A stretch of DNA of 64,000 nt from a gamma proteobacterium symbiont of Ctena orbiculata. GTDB taxonomy: Bacteria; Pseudomonadota; Gammaproteobacteria; Chromatiales; Chromatiaceae. Positions 1-9,205 of this stretch are shown in pieces (within the stretch, counting starts at the first letter, position 1; the number at the start of each line of letters is the position of its first letter). The translations under genes were made by a program, and so were the position numbers. Location of the stretch: contig NATW01000118.1 in assembly GCA_003094555.1 (NCBI GenBank), forward strand, positions 36,885 to 100,884, in the 5' to 3' direction. The notes beneath the pieces are model-generated. The model was given only the letters and a program-made list of their open reading frames with translations. It was not told the origin of the DNA and did not search any database.

Positions 1-46
1 CACCACACACACCCTCGTATGCATTGGAGCTGAAAAAATAAAAGAC

Positions 47-115
47 ATTTGCGTTTATTAGCGTTCATTTGCGGACTTTTTAAACATTTGTGGTGATTTG
101 TGTCCATTGGCGACT
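47..115. repeat. Decameric ATTTGCG-type tandem repeat
   Basis: Two blocks of three 10-nt units (47-76 and 86-115) are separated by a 9-nt T/A-rich spacer. Units read ATTTGCGTTT, ATTAGCGTTC, ATTTGCGGAC, then ATTTGTGGTG, ATTTGTGTCC, ATTGGCGACT. The period is exactly 10, about one helical turn. It lies just past the stop of the minus-strand peptidase gene. Function is unknown; it could be a dispersed intergenic repeat or a protein-binding array. Confidence 0.5.
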
Positions 116-130
116 TGCTTTAGACAGATT

Positions 131-1096
131 TTACAACAGCTCCCGCATGCGATCGGTCTCTTCGATCAGGGCGGAGATCATGGCGGGTTCGTCGATGAGA
201 TGCCCGGCGTCGGGCACCTCTACCAGGCGTGAATCGGGGATCGCCTTGTGCAGCAGCCAGGCGGATTCCATGGTGCATGTGAGATCGTAGCGGCCATGCA
301 CGAGTGTGACAGGCATGGCGGGGAGTGAACCGATGCGGGAGAGTATCTCGTTATCTTCAATGAAGTAGCGGTGGTGGGCATAGTGGGTCTCGATGCCGAC
401 CTTTGCCAGCAGACGCTCCCGCTGCGCATCCGTTGCCGGCTTCTCCTCCAGGTGGTTTCCAGACCCTGACTTATGCCAGTTGACCATCAGGGTACCCCAG
501 CCGGACCAGTTGCAGGCGGCACCCAGTGAGATGGCGGGGTCTTCACCCTGCAACGCGGAATAGTACCAATCGATGATATCCCATGCATGTTCGCAATCCG
601 GTATCTCCTTCGACAGCCTTTCCCAGGCCTGGGGAAAGAGGCGCTTGAGGCCCACGAAAAACCAATCCAGATCTGATGCCCGGGCCAGAAACGTTCCTCT
701 TAAGATCATGCCCAGTACAGATTCCGGATGAGACTGGGCATACAGGAGTGACAATGTCGCCCCCCAGGAGCCGCCAAACAGCATCCATTGAGGAATATCC
801 AGGCGATGCCGTATCACCTCCATGTCTGAGATAAGATCCAGGGTACGATTTCCTGCAGTCTCTCCCAGGGGCTGAGACCTGCCTGAACCACGTTGGTCGA
901 AAAGGATGATTCTGTAGAAACCGGAATCGAAAAAGCGCCGGTGCTCCACCGAACAACCCGACCCAGGTCCGCCATGCAGAAATACCACAGGGATTCCACT
1001 GGGATTGCCACACTCTTCCACATATATTACATGGGAATTTTCCACGCCTATATGGTGTACGGCATAGGGTTCAATGGATGGATAGAGAGATCTCAT
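131..1096 (-). CDS. pip: Proline iminopeptidase
   Basis: Alpha/beta-hydrolase of 321 residues that removes N-terminal proline from peptides in the cytoplasm (peptidase family S33). The oxyanion-hole motif HGGPGSG is near residue 42, the nucleophile serine lies in GGSWGATLS near residue 110, and the catalytic His is in DAGH near the C-terminus. Length is normal for the family. The ATG at 1096 is preceded by an AGGTGA-like ribosome site. No signal peptide. It is transcribed away from the methanol dehydrogenase genes and shows no link to them. Confidence 0.93.
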   Translation of the reverse strand: MRSLYPSIEPYAVHHIGVENSHVIYVEECGNPSGIPVVFLHGGPGSGCSVEHRRFFDSGFYRIILFDQRGSGRSQPLGETAGNRTLDLISDMEVIRHRLDIPQWMLFGGSWGATLSLLYAQSHPESVLGMILRGTFLARASDLDWFFVGLKRLFPQAWERLSKEIPDCEHAWDIIDWYYSALQGEDPAISLGAACNWSGWGTLMVNWHKSGSGNHLEEKPATDAQRERLLAKVGIETHYAHHRYFIEDNEILSRIGSLPAMPVTLVHGRYDLTCTMESAWLLHKAIPDSRLVEVPDAGHLIDEPAMISALIEETDRMRELL

Positions 1097-1188
1097 TGGT
1101 CACCTGACTGAGCCTGAACAATATTCAAATAGGGGTCGATTCCTGGATCAATTCACTCGTGAATCTACCACTTAGGTCTTCTGGAAAG

Positions 1189-1204
1189 TGTCTCACCGGT
1201 GACA
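1189..1204. promoter_or_regulatory. Dyad TGTC-N8-GACA upstream of xoxF
   Basis: The sequence TGTCTCACCGGTGACA is an imperfect palindrome containing the half-site GTGACACA (running to 1206), also present before two other sigma-54 promoters in this window. It lies about 510 bp upstream of the xoxF -24/-12 element, which is far for an enhancer but possible with looping. An activator-binding role is inference. Confidence 0.4.
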
Positions 1205-1587
1205 CACAACATAATTCCACACTAAAAAAATGAATCACATCGTTTCCCCTAATCAGGCCCCCTCCATTTCAAAACAATTATCAAACACACAAGCGTTGCC
1301 CGGGACCTGCCTGGATTTGTGATTGGCAACCTTCGCAAATCCGCTATTCCGCTAATCCAGATCGAAAACAGCTTGGTAACTCATTGAATAGATTAGCAAT
1401 AGAGATGCCTATCTCAGAAATGATGAGAGTTTGCCGAACTGTGTCATGAACCAGTATACACCTATTTTTACAATCATTAATCTTTTGTATTCAGTGTCTT
1501 ATAAGGTTTTTATAGAATAATTTTAATAATAATATGGTAAATGAAGCAAAAATATAGTTGTCCTATGAAATGTTGAATTTCTACATG

Positions 1588-1642
1588 GGCGGCGATCTAA
1601 CTGATAAGCGTGCCAAACTCACCGCTTACCCCTGCAGCCGCC
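1588..1642. promoter_or_regulatory. Nested dyad upstream of the xoxF promoter
   Basis: Outer arms GGCGGC (1588-1593) and GCCGCC (1637-1642) enclose inner arms TAAGCG (1605-1610) and CGCTTA (1623-1628). The element sits 70-125 bp upstream of the -24 element, where sigma-54 activators usually bind. It could instead be the terminator-like end of an unseen transcript; it has no T-run. Confidence 0.35.
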
Positions 1643-1712
1643 ACGGACTGCCCCTCTCCCTGAACCAGTATTCACACATGGAAGAAGCAACGGCAACTCG
1701 ATGAATTTCGTT

Positions 1713-1728
1713 TGGCACACATGTTGCT
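1713..1728 (+). promoter_or_regulatory. Sigma-54 promoter of xoxF
   Basis: TGGCACACATGTTGCT matches the -24/-12 consensus TGGCACGN4TTGCW at 14 of the specified positions but one, with GG and GC at the required 10-nt separation. Transcription would begin near 1739, giving a leader of about 150 nt before the xoxF ATG at 1893. Confidence 0.8.
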
Positions 1729-1738
1729 CTTTAGACAT

Positions 1739-1892
1739 TGTCGCTCATGAAGACTGCCTGTAATAGCGCGACAAGATAACTATTTATTTACCAATTGAGA
1801 GGAGTTTAAGCATAGCGATGGAGAAGCTAAATCGAGTGTATTTCCCTTGTTGAGGCAGTCTCACTAACGAATAAAACCCGAGGATTCAAACT
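1739..1892 (+). promoter_or_regulatory. Structured 5' leader of xoxF
   Basis: AGACTGCCT (1751-1759) and AGGCAGTCT (1853-1861) are perfectly complementary and would close a domain of about 110 nt that begins just after the predicted transcription start and ends just before the ribosome site GAGGA (1880-1884). A long closing stem in this place suggests a folded regulatory leader. No known riboswitch class is recognised. Confidence 0.4.
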
Positions 1893-3695
1893 ATGGTAAA
1901 AGCAAAACGCAAAGTTCTGGCGATCTGCTTCACCGCCTCTGCAATGCTCAGTGCTGCAGGCGGGGTGTCGGCAAATTCAGAACTGTTGAAGATGCAAAAT
2001 AACCCAAACGACTGGGTAATGCCTAACGGTGACTATGGAAGTACCCGCTATAGCAAGTTGGACCAAATCAACAAGAGTAACGTTAAAGACCTGAAGGTTG
2101 CCTGGACCTTCTCCACCGGCGTTCTCCGTGGTCATGAGGGTGGTCCCCTGGTGCTTGGCGATGTGATGTACATCCACAGCCCATTTCCCAACAAGGTATT
2201 CGCTCTCGATCTGAACGATAACGGCAGGATCATCTGGAAATACGAACCGAGACAGGACACCAGCGTTATACCTGTTATGTGTTGTGACACCGTCAACCGC
2301 GGCCTGGCCTATGGCGACGGCAAGATCATTCTTTCACAAGCGGACACCACCCTGGTGGCCCTGGATGCGAAGACCGGCAAGAAGGTCTGGTCAGTGAAGA
2401 ATGGCGATCCATCCAAGGGTGAAACCTCTACTGCAGCACCGATGGTAGTCAAGGATAAGGTCTATATCGGTATCTCCGGTGGTGAGTTCGGTGTGCGTGG
2501 CTCCATGACCGCCTACAGCCTGAAAGATGGCAGCATGGTCTGGCGCGGTTACTCCATGGGACCTGACAGCGACACTCTGCTGGATCCGAAGAAGACCACC
2601 CATCTTGGCAAGCCGGTTGGTAAGGATTCCGGTATCAATACCTGGAAGGGTGACCAGTGGAAGATTGGCGGTGGCGCCACTTGGGGTTGGTACTCCTATG
2701 ATCCTGATCTGAATCTGATCTACTACGGATCCGGTAACCCAAGCACCTGGAATCCGGTGCAGCGTCCTGGCGACAACCGTTGGTCGATGACCGTTTTCGC
2801 CCGCGATGCCGACACTGGCATGGCTAAGTGGTTATACCAGATGACCCCCCATGATGAGTGGGATTATGACGGCATTAACGAGATGATCCTGGTGGACAAG
2901 AAGATCAAGGGCAAGATGCGTAAGGTCCTGGTGCACTTCGATCGTAACGGCTTCGGCTATACCATGGATCGTGCAACCGGTGAGTTGTTGGTCGCCGAGA
3001 AGTTTGACCCGGCAGTCAACTGGGCCACCCATGTGGACATGAAGACAGGCCGTCCACAGGTGGTAGCGAAATACTCTACCCATCAGAACGGCGAAGACGT
3101 GAACTCCACCGGCATCTGCCCGGCGGCCCTGGGGACGAAAGACCAGCAGCCCGCGAGCTACTCGCCACGCACCGGTCTCTTCTATGTACCCACCAACCAC
3201 GTCTGTATGGACTACGAACCGTTCCAGGTTTCGTATACCGCGGGTCAACCCTATGTGGGCGCAACCCTCTCCATGTATCCAGCGCCCGGTGGCACGCATC
3301 TGGGTAACTTCATCGCCTGGGATGCCGACAAGGGCAAGATCGTATGGTCCAACCCTGAGCCTTTCTCGGTATGGAGTGGCGCACTCTCCACCGCTGGTGA
3401 CGTGGTCTTCTACGGCACCCTGGAGGGTTACCTGAAGGCTGTGGATGCCAAGACGGGTAAAGAGCTGTACAAGTTCAAGACCCCTTCCGGCATCATCGGC
3501 AACGTCAATACCTACATGCATAACGGCAAACAATACATCGCTGTTCTCTCCGGACTCGGTGGTTGGGCCGGAATCGGCATGGCCGCAGGCTTGACCGATC
3601 CGACAGCTGGTCTGGGTGCGGTGGGTGCCTATGCATCTCTCAGCGACTATACCCAGCTGGGCGGCACTCTGACTGTATTTGAACTGCCTAACTAA
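1893..3695 (+). CDS. xoxF: Lanthanide-type PQQ methanol dehydrogenase XoxF
   Basis: Periplasmic quinoprotein of 600 residues that oxidises methanol (or other primary alcohols/formaldehyde) with PQQ. A signal peptide ending ...AAGGVSA occupies residues 1-27. The vicinal disulfide Cys130-Cys131 over PQQ is present. In HDEWDYDG, Asp324 is the catalytic Asp and Asp326, two residues on, is the extra Asp that marks lanthanide-binding XoxF; calcium enzymes (MxaF) have Ala there. Tryptophan-docking repeats of an eight-bladed propeller run throughout. No mxaI-type small subunit follows. It heads a set with a cytochrome c and a MoxJ-like protein. A sigma-54 promoter lies 165-180 bp upstream and a GAGGA ribosome site precedes the ATG. 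Confidence 0.96.
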   Translation: MVKAKRKVLAICFTASAMLSAAGGVSANSELLKMQNNPNDWVMPNGDYGSTRYSKLDQINKSNVKDLKVAWTFSTGVLRGHEGGPLVLGDVMYIHSPFPNKVFALDLNDNGRIIWKYEPRQDTSVIPVMCCDTVNRGLAYGDGKIILSQADTTLVALDAKTGKKVWSVKNGDPSKGETSTAAPMVVKDKVYIGISGGEFGVRGSMTAYSLKDGSMVWRGYSMGPDSDTLLDPKKTTHLGKPVGKDSGINTWKGDQWKIGGGATWGWYSYDPDLNLIYYGSGNPSTWNPVQRPGDNRWSMTVFARDADTGMAKWLYQMTPHDEWDYDGINEMILVDKKIKGKMRKVLVHFDRNGFGYTMDRATGELLVAEKFDPAVNWATHVDMKTGRPQVVAKYSTHQNGEDVNSTGICPAALGTKDQQPASYSPRTGLFYVPTNHVCMDYEPFQVSYTAGQPYVGATLSMYPAPGGTHLGNFIAWDADKGKIVWSNPEPFSVWSGALSTAGDVVFYGTLEGYLKAVDAKTGKELYKFKTPSGIIGNVNTYMHNGKQYIAVLSGLGGWAGIGMAAGLTDPTAGLGAVGAYASLSDYTQLGGTLTVFELPN

Positions 3696-3721
3696 TGGGT
3701 TGATTACCCTTCACTAGAAAT

Positions 3722-3753
3722 GCCGCCACCCATCCCTGGAGGAGGGTGGCGGC
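3722..3753 (+). terminator. Intercistronic stem-loop after xoxF
   Basis: Perfect 10-bp arms GCCGCCACCC (3722-3731) and GGGTGGCGGC (3744-3753) with a 12-nt loop, followed by AAAATC and no T-run. Rather than a full terminator it is likely an mRNA 3'-end stabiliser or attenuator that keeps xoxF expression above the downstream cytochrome gene. Confidence 0.6.
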
Positions 3754-3802
3754 AAAATCCCAATAAAGATAGTTCACACTATTAGTTTCCATGAGGCTAA
3801 AT

Positions 3803-4273
3803 ATGCAGCATTATAAATTCAGTAAATTTTTAGTTGTGGCGACCATCGCCCTCACCTATTCCATCTCAGGCTATTCAGCTGCATCCAAAGCCGATTACAG
3901 AGATTTCGTACCTTCCCCCGAACAGCCCTACTACTTTGAAGACGGTAAAGTTGACTTCGGTACCTATAATGGCTTTCGTCGTTATCATGCCGACTGTCAT
4001 GTCTGTCACGGACCGGCCGGCCTTGGGAGTTCCTATGCACCGGCGCTGCTAGAGTCTTTGAAAGTAATGAGCTATGGTGAATTCGTTAACGCAGTCGTTA
4101 CCGGACAGGAGGGATTGGACACCAGAATAATGCCCTCTTTCGCAAAGAATATTGACGTGATCAAGAATATTGCCGATATATATGCCTATCTGAAGGCTCG
4201 CGCTGATGGTGTCATCGGAGCAACCAGACCTGCAAAGTTTCCCAAGGTTAAAAAACTGATTGCAGACAATTAG
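3803..4273 (+). CDS. xoxG: XoxG-like cytochrome c, electron acceptor of XoxF
   Basis: Secreted monoheme cytochrome c with one CHVCH heme site about residue 50 of the preprotein and a candidate distal Met in IMPSF. I choose the ATG at 3803 (MQHYKFSKF...) because GAGG lies 7 nt upstream; an in-frame ATG at 3791 lacks such a site. A hydrophobic signal segment ends near SGYSAA. Its place directly after xoxF is the usual position of the dedicated cytochrome that takes electrons from the quinoprotein. PedF and XoxG-type cytochromes are the nearest families; which one it belongs to cannot be decided by eye. Confidence 0.85.
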   Translation: MQHYKFSKFLVVATIALTYSISGYSAASKADYRDFVPSPEQPYYFEDGKVDFGTYNGFRRYHADCHVCHGPAGLGSSYAPALLESLKVMSYGEFVNAVVTGQEGLDTRIMPSFAKNIDVIKNIADIYAYLKARADGVIGATRPAKFPKVKKLIADN

Positions 4274-4340
4274 CTGACATCGAGCAACACCACAACTGCG
4301 GTGATAAAATCCACAACAGGAAACAGCAGTATTGGAATAG

Positions 4341-5246
4341 ATGTCAAACCGAATATCTATCGATTTCATGAGTGGCCGGAGTCCAAGTAAAATGCCAAAA
4401 ACAGGTTCAACGTTTTTTAACAAAGCGCTGAACCTGTTTTTTTACCTCCTGCCATTGATTCTGTTGCTTGGTCCTCAGTCCTCTTGGGCCAAAACCACTT
4501 TCGAAGCCAGAAACAAAGACTACCTGACCGTCTGCGGCGATCCCAACCACATGCCCTTTTCCAACAAGGCAATGGAGGGATTCGAAAACCGGATCGCCCA
4601 ACTGATCGCCGATGATCTCAATCGCACCCTGCGTTATCGCTGGTGGCCCCAGACCGTGGGGTTCGTCCGCAACACCCTCAGCGTTCGCCTATGCGATTTG
4701 GTGATGGGGGTCACATCCGTCAACGAGCTGCTTCAGAACACCAATCCCTACTACCGTTCCGTCTACACACTGGTATACCGCGAAAACGCCGGCTTGCAGA
4801 TCCAGTCCCTGGATGACCCGACACTGAAGGGACTTAAAATTGGCGTTGTCGCGGGCACCCCGCCAGCCACCCTATTGAGCAAGTATGGATTGATGGATCA
4901 GGTCAGACCCTACCAGCGCACCGTGGATACCCGTCTCTACTCACCTGCCACACAGGCCATCGAGGATGTGGCGGAAGGCAATCTCGATATCGCAGTGATC
5001 TGGGGTCCTATCGCAGGTTATGCATCCACCCAGCAAAAGACCCCTCTCTCTATCATTCCCCTGCCGGCAAAAGTCGATTCCGTTCCAATGGCATTCAATG
5101 TGTCGATGGGCATCCGCCGGCGCGAATCCAATTGGAAACATCAACTCAACATGGAGTTGGAAAAACTCACCCCAAGCATTCAGAAGATATTGCTTGAATA
5201 CAAGATACCCTTGCTGGATAGAAATGACAGACTGATAAAACCTTGA
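4341..5246 (+). CDS. xoxJ: MoxJ/XoxJ-type periplasmic binding protein
   Basis: Protein of 301 residues resembling the quinoprotein dehydrogenase-associated family of putative ABC substrate-binding proteins. A basic N-terminus plus hydrophobic stretch (about residues 29-50, ending SSWA) is a signal peptide. The body carries the solute-binding protein pattern (LTVCGDPNHMPFS, GLKIGVVAGTPPATLL, GNLDIAVIWGP). XoxJ proteins are thought to help assemble or activate XoxF rather than to import a solute. Its stop overlaps the next start, so the two are translationally coupled. Confidence 0.85.
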   Translation: MSNRISIDFMSGRSPSKMPKTGSTFFNKALNLFFYLLPLILLLGPQSSWAKTTFEARNKDYLTVCGDPNHMPFSNKAMEGFENRIAQLIADDLNRTLRYRWWPQTVGFVRNTLSVRLCDLVMGVTSVNELLQNTNPYYRSVYTLVYRENAGLQIQSLDDPTLKGLKIGVVAGTPPATLLSKYGLMDQVRPYQRTVDTRLYSPATQAIEDVAEGNLDIAVIWGPIAGYASTQQKTPLSIIPLPAKVDSVPMAFNVSMGIRRRESNWKHQLNMELEKLTPSIQKILLEYKIPLLDRNDRLIKP

Positions 5247-5851
5247 AACAGACAAGCAAACAGAGACCGCACATGCAAACACTCTCTGCCTTGGTGTTGG
5301 TCTGGTTGCTGCTAATGGTTCCCGCAGGATTCTGTTCACACTCCTTCGCCACGGAAGATGAGGCCGAACACTTCTCACCCGACGGCTATCGCATATCCCT
5401 GTTTCGCGCCCCCGTACCCGATTCGGTCCCGGCTGGAACCACGATCGAAACTGAACAATTGCACGCCTTGATCAAGCAACATCAACCGCTTCTGATCGAC
5501 GTCTTGCCGGCACCCGTGAAACCCAAGGATCGTCCCGACAACCTGTTATGGCTACCGCCAGCGAGACAAAACATTTCAGGATCCCACTGGCTGCCCAATG
5601 TGGGTTACGGCGCCCTTTCCATGGAACTGGACAGTTATTTCAAAGAGAATCTGCAGCGGCTTACCGAGGGTGACAAGAGTAGAATGATAGTGATCTATTG
5701 TCTTGCCGATTGCTGGATGTCCTGGAATGCGGCAAAACGGGCAGCGACGGAGTACGGTTACACCAACACCTACTGGTATCCGGATGGCACGACGGGATGG
5801 GAGGCGGCGGGGCTGGCGGTTGAGAACAGCCAACCACTACCAATGGAATGA
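5243..5851 (+). CDS. PQQ-associated CXXCW-motif rhodanese-like protein
   Basis: Secreted protein of about 190-202 residues with the motif CLADCW in a rhodanese-like fold (LIDVLPAPVKP..., YWYPDGTTGWEAAGL). It matches the family of PQQ-dependent catabolism-associated CXXCW proteins, found only beside quinoprotein dehydrogenases; the biochemical role is unknown, possibly thiol or heme handling for the periplasmic complex. A TTG at 5243 overlaps the xoxJ stop; an ATG at 5273 directly before the hydrophobic signal segment (MQTLSALVLVWLLL) is the alternative start. Confidence 0.85.
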   Translation: MKQTSKQRPHMQTLSALVLVWLLLMVPAGFCSHSFATEDEAEHFSPDGYRISLFRAPVPDSVPAGTTIETEQLHALIKQHQPLLIDVLPAPVKPKDRPDNLLWLPPARQNISGSHWLPNVGYGALSMELDSYFKENLQRLTEGDKSRMIVIYCLADCWMSWNAAKRAATEYGYTNTYWYPDGTTGWEAAGLAVENSQPLPME

Positions 5852-5951
5852 GTTTTGAGTTGCTTGTGTGTAGCACATTACCGAAAACTTGAGCGAAGCG
5901 AACACTATCAACTCAAAACTAATAACTAAAAACTTAAAACTCCTTTAAGTA

Positions 5952-6569
5952 TTAGTCGAGATAATAAGCAATACTCCGAGCCAAGACGCCCAGTCGCTCT
6001 TCAACAACCATCGGGCGGGTGCAGAGATGCTGAATGAAGTCTTCACGTTCATCGAACATACGCTGCTTGATCTCCATCTCTTTCTGCATCAGTGCCAGGC
6101 GTTCTTGCGCGGCTTGTGAGGGATCTTCCTGCAGCTGCACCATTTCATCCAGCTCCCCACTCAATTTATTCGCGCGTGCCGCCTGTCCCCGCGCATAACG
6201 GATTATACCGTCGAGTTTTTTCTTACGCTCTTCATTCAGTGTCTGTAAGACACCCGCAAACAGCAAGGTAAGCTTGTGATCCTTCTGTGAGGGATCCTGT
6301 TTCGAGGAAAAATCCGCAACTACCGCATCGGCTGCATCCAGATCGTAATAGGGCGAGACAAACTGCTCTACCAGTTTTTTCACCGCCTTGTCCTTTTCCC
6401 AGGCGTCTCCCAAGCCGTCGATCGACGGTCCTGCCCATACCACAGCCGCAGGCACCTCTTTTACCAGGATCTGCTCGCAGGGCCAGTCGGGGGGGCGATC
6501 TTCCGCAACCAGGGCCTGCGCCAGGCCACAACCGGTTATCAAGCAGAGAAAACATCCGATCTTTTTCAT
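5952..6569 (-). CDS. Secreted hypothetical protein of the PQQ ABC operon
   Basis: About 205 residues. I start it at the ATG at 6569 (MKKIGCFLC...), which follows an AAGGTG site and lies 16 nt past the permease stop. The N-terminus ends with LITGC, which could be a lipobox, otherwise a plain signal peptide. The mature part begins with a Cys in WPCEQ, has a second Cys near the end (HLCTRP), and a long charged helical region. It is the last gene of the beta-propeller/ATPase/permease operon. No named family is recognised; genes of this kind occur in quinoprotein alcohol oxidation clusters, so a periplasmic accessory role is inferred. Confidence 0.7.
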   Translation of the reverse strand: MKKIGCFLCLITGCGLAQALVAEDRPPDWPCEQILVKEVPAAVVWAGPSIDGLGDAWEKDKAVKKLVEQFVSPYYDLDAADAVVADFSSKQDPSQKDHKLTLLFAGVLQTLNEERKKKLDGIIRYARGQAARANKLSGELDEMVQLQEDPSQAAQERLALMQKEMEIKQRMFDEREDFIQHLCTRPMVVEERLGVLARSIAYYLD

Positions 6570-6585
6570 CTTTGAATACACCTTT

Positions 6586-7392
6586 TTAACCTCCACCCTG
6601 TTTACGAGTCATCAGTCCGCGTGCCGGATCGTAACCATAGAGCGCACCAGCCAGGAACAGCAGCAGAGAACCGGTAACAGCCGCCAGGGCGATCCAGCTG
6701 ATCTGTTCATATAGGGAAAACCTGATCAACTCCACGGCATGGGTGAAGGGATTGAAGCGACAGATTTCATACAATAAAACACTGGAGTCCTTGATGCGCC
6801 ATAAGGGATAGAGTGCGGACGAAGCAAAAAACATGGGGAAAATGACAAAATTCATCACCCCGGCAAAATTCTCCAGTTGCTTGATTGCGGATGAAAGCAA
6901 TAGGCCTAATGCCCCAAGCATCAGACCCGACAGGAACAGGGCCGGAAATGCCAGGAGATAACCCATCAGTGGCGGCTGCACATCCCAAAACCAGGCAATG
7001 GCCAAAAACAGATAGACCTGGGCGATCGCGACCAGGGTGCCGGCTGTCAATTTACTCAGCAGCAGATACCAGCGCGGAAAGGGACTGACCATCAGCATCC
7101 GCATGCTGCCCATCTCCCGGTCATACACCATGGAGAGGGAGCTCTGCATGCCGCTGAACAGCAGGATCATCGCGGTCAATCCAGGCACGATATACTCCTC
7201 ATAGAGGATATAGGTCTCATAGGGTGGAATGATGGAGACACCCAGCACGGAGCGGAAGCCGGCGGCAAAGATAAACAGCCATACCAGTGGGCGGACCAGG
7301 GCGCCGAAGAAGCGCTCCCGTTGATGGAGAAATCGCAGCGACTCACGTGTCGTGATACCCAACAGGCAATTAAGATACTGCACAAAGTTCAT
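6586..7392 (-). CDS. ABC-2 type permease of PQQ alcohol oxidation system (PedC-like)
   Basis: Integral membrane protein of 268 residues with six predicted membrane helices and the ABC-2 transporter pattern (SFPRWYLLLSKLTAGTLVAI..., FPMFFASSALYPLW). It pairs with the ATPase encoded just upstream in the operon; the ATPase stop and permease start overlap by 4 nt. Such efflux-type ABC systems accompany PQQ alcohol dehydrogenases (the ped cluster of pseudomonads). The exported or sensed compound is not known. Confidence 0.85.
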   Translation of the reverse strand: MNFVQYLNCLLGITTRESLRFLHQRERFFGALVRPLVWLFIFAAGFRSVLGVSIIPPYETYILYEEYIVPGLTAMILLFSGMQSSLSMVYDREMGSMRMLMVSPFPRWYLLLSKLTAGTLVAIAQVYLFLAIAWFWDVQPPLMGYLLAFPALFLSGLMLGALGLLLSSAIKQLENFAGVMNFVIFPMFFASSALYPLWRIKDSSVLLYEICRFNPFTHAVELIRFSLYEQISWIALAAVTGSLLLFLAGALYGYDPARGLMTRKQGGG

Positions 7393-8126
7393 GATGCATC
7401 ACTTCGTGTCAGGTGGTTGAATGCCTGTTTCACACTATCCGTTCCGGTCTCTTGCATGATCTGGCTGGCGCTGCCATGGGCAAGCACCCTTCCAGCATGC
7501 AGTACTACCAGGCGATCTTCCTGCTCTACCTCATCAACCAGGTGGGTGGCCCACAACACGCCGATACCATCTTCCCGACAGCGTTTGCGCACCTGCTGCA
7601 GGATTGCCTGGCGGCTATGGATATCGAGTCCTACGGTTGGTTCGTCAGCCAGTAAGAGACGTGGCTGATGCAGTAGGGCCCTAACCAGTTCCACACGACG
7701 ACGCTGACCACCACTCAGCGCCCTGACCTTCTCATCGGCACGGTCTCCCAGTTCGATTTCATCCAGCACGGCCTGCATGCGTTTTTTTAATTCACCGGCT
7801 TTCAAGCCCTGCAGGGCACAGTGATAGCGAAGGTTCTGTATCAATGACAGATCCAGATCCAGGGTCGGCTGCTGAAACACCACCCCCAGTTGAGCCAACG
7901 CCTTGCGGGTCTGGCGCTGCAGATCATGGCCGTAGATATGGATAGATCCACCTCGACTGACGAAGAGTCGGGTGATGAGCGAAAAAAGGGTGGTCTTGCC
8001 TGCGCCGTTGATCCCCAGCAGCACACAGAATTCACCCGGCTCCAGGGAAAAGCTGACGTCATCCAGCACCGGTCGCTTGGTGTAGGAGAAGCTGACAGCT
8101 TTCAATGCAAGGGCGGCTGCACTCAT
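7389..8126 (-). CDS. ABC transporter ATPase of PQQ alcohol oxidation system
   Basis: Cytoplasmic ATPase of 245 residues. Walker A is GINGAGKTT near residue 38, the Q-loop lies in VVFQQPTLD, the signature is ALSGGQRRR near residue 135, Walker B is LLLADEPTVGLD, and the H-loop is WATHLVDE. Its ends overlap both neighbours by 4 nt, so it is coupled to the propeller protein upstream and the permease downstream. It matches the ATPase subfamily that travels with quinoprotein dehydrogenases. Confidence 0.92.
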   Translation of the reverse strand: MSAAALALKAVSFSYTKRPVLDDVSFSLEPGEFCVLLGINGAGKTTLFSLITRLFVSRGGSIHIYGHDLQRQTRKALAQLGVVFQQPTLDLDLSLIQNLRYHCALQGLKAGELKKRMQAVLDEIELGDRADEKVRALSGGQRRRVELVRALLHQPRLLLADEPTVGLDIHSRQAILQQVRKRCREDGIGVLWATHLVDEVEQEDRLVVLHAGRVLAHGSASQIMQETGTDSVKQAFNHLTRSDAS

Positions 8127-9124
8127 GGACGGACCACGACCCCCCAGGGAAGACGCCCTACCCTGATCGACTTTTTGACCTTCAGCCGGTCCACATCGAT
8201 CACCGAGACATCGTTACTCACCCCGTTGGTGGTAAAGATGCGTTTTTCGTCGGGGGAGAAGTCGAGATTCCAGACCCGCTGTCCAACCAGCAGATACTTA
8301 TCCACCTCATAAGAGGCGGTGTCGATCACGGCCACCCGGGCGGCCGGCCCCAGGGCGACAAATGCCAACTTACCGTCTTTACTGATCCTGATCCCCACAG
8401 GCTGGATGGCCTCCTTGTGAATGCCAGGGATCTCGAAGCCGATCTTCTTTATGATCTTGCGGCTCGCTGTATCGATCACGCTCACCGTGCCACCGATCTC
8501 CGATGAGACCCACACCTGTTTGCCGTCATTGGTGAACTGGGCCACACGGGGCCGCTGGTCGACCAGCACGTTATCTTCCACCTTGAGTGTCTCGAGGTTG
8601 ATGAAATGGGCCATGTTGGTGGTCTCCGAGGTATTCACCAGCCATTTGCCATCTGGGCTGATTCCCATCCCTTCAGGCTCCACCCCGACCTGGATCTCCG
8701 TCACCTTCTCCCGCTTCTGGATATCCACCATGGTCACCATGTTGTCATCCTCATTGGCGGCGTAAAGATATTTACCCTTGGGACCAAGTACCAGCAGTTC
8801 CGGATCGGGGCCGGATGGCAGAATATGGGTGACCTTGAGACTCTTCAGATCCAGCACTTCGATGTGATCCGCGTCGCTGGTACAAACATACAGGGTATTG
8901 CCATCCTTGCTGAGTGCAATGCCTCGAGGACGCTCCCCTACCGATACCGTTTCCAGTACCTTGAGACTCTCTCCATCAATTACCGTGATGTTGTTGTCCT
9001 TCTCACTGCTCACATAGACAGTGTAGGCCTGTGCTCCGCTGCTCACTATCATGCAGATAGTCAATATGAGTGGATAGATTGTGGGCCTGGCGTGCAGACG
9101 ACAGTGAAAGGATGGGGGAAACAT
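8123..9124 (-). CDS. PQQ-associated YVTN beta-propeller protein
   Basis: Periplasmic seven-bladed beta-propeller built of about 40-residue repeats (TVYVSSEKDNNITVIDG, TLYVCTSDADHIEVLD, YLYAANEDDNMVTMVD, ...). The start at 9124 (MFPPSFHCR...) is preferred because AGGAG lies 9-13 nt upstream and a signal segment ending SSGAQA follows; a TTG at 9163 extends the frame without a ribosome site. It belongs to the family of propellers linked with PQQ-dependent catabolism. A second propeller gene of the same general type lies on the other strand at 11.4 kb. Confidence 0.85.
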   Translation of the reverse strand: MFPPSFHCRLHARPTIYPLILTICMIVSSGAQAYTVYVSSEKDNNITVIDGESLKVLETVSVGERPRGIALSKDGNTLYVCTSDADHIEVLDLKSLKVTHILPSGPDPELLVLGPKGKYLYAANEDDNMVTMVDIQKREKVTEIQVGVEPEGMGISPDGKWLVNTSETTNMAHFINLETLKVEDNVLVDQRPRVAQFTNDGKQVWVSSEIGGTVSVIDTASRKIIKKIGFEIPGIHKEAIQPVGIRISKDGKLAFVALGPAARVAVIDTASYEVDKYLLVGQRVWNLDFSPDEKRIFTTNGVSNDVSVIDVDRLKVKKSIRVGRLPWGVVVRP

Positions 9125-9205
9125 GTTTAATACTCCTGCGTTTTTATCGCCTATGAATACCAATCAGACCAAGAACAATTGCTGTAGGTCAGTTTTACCG
9201 GGACC

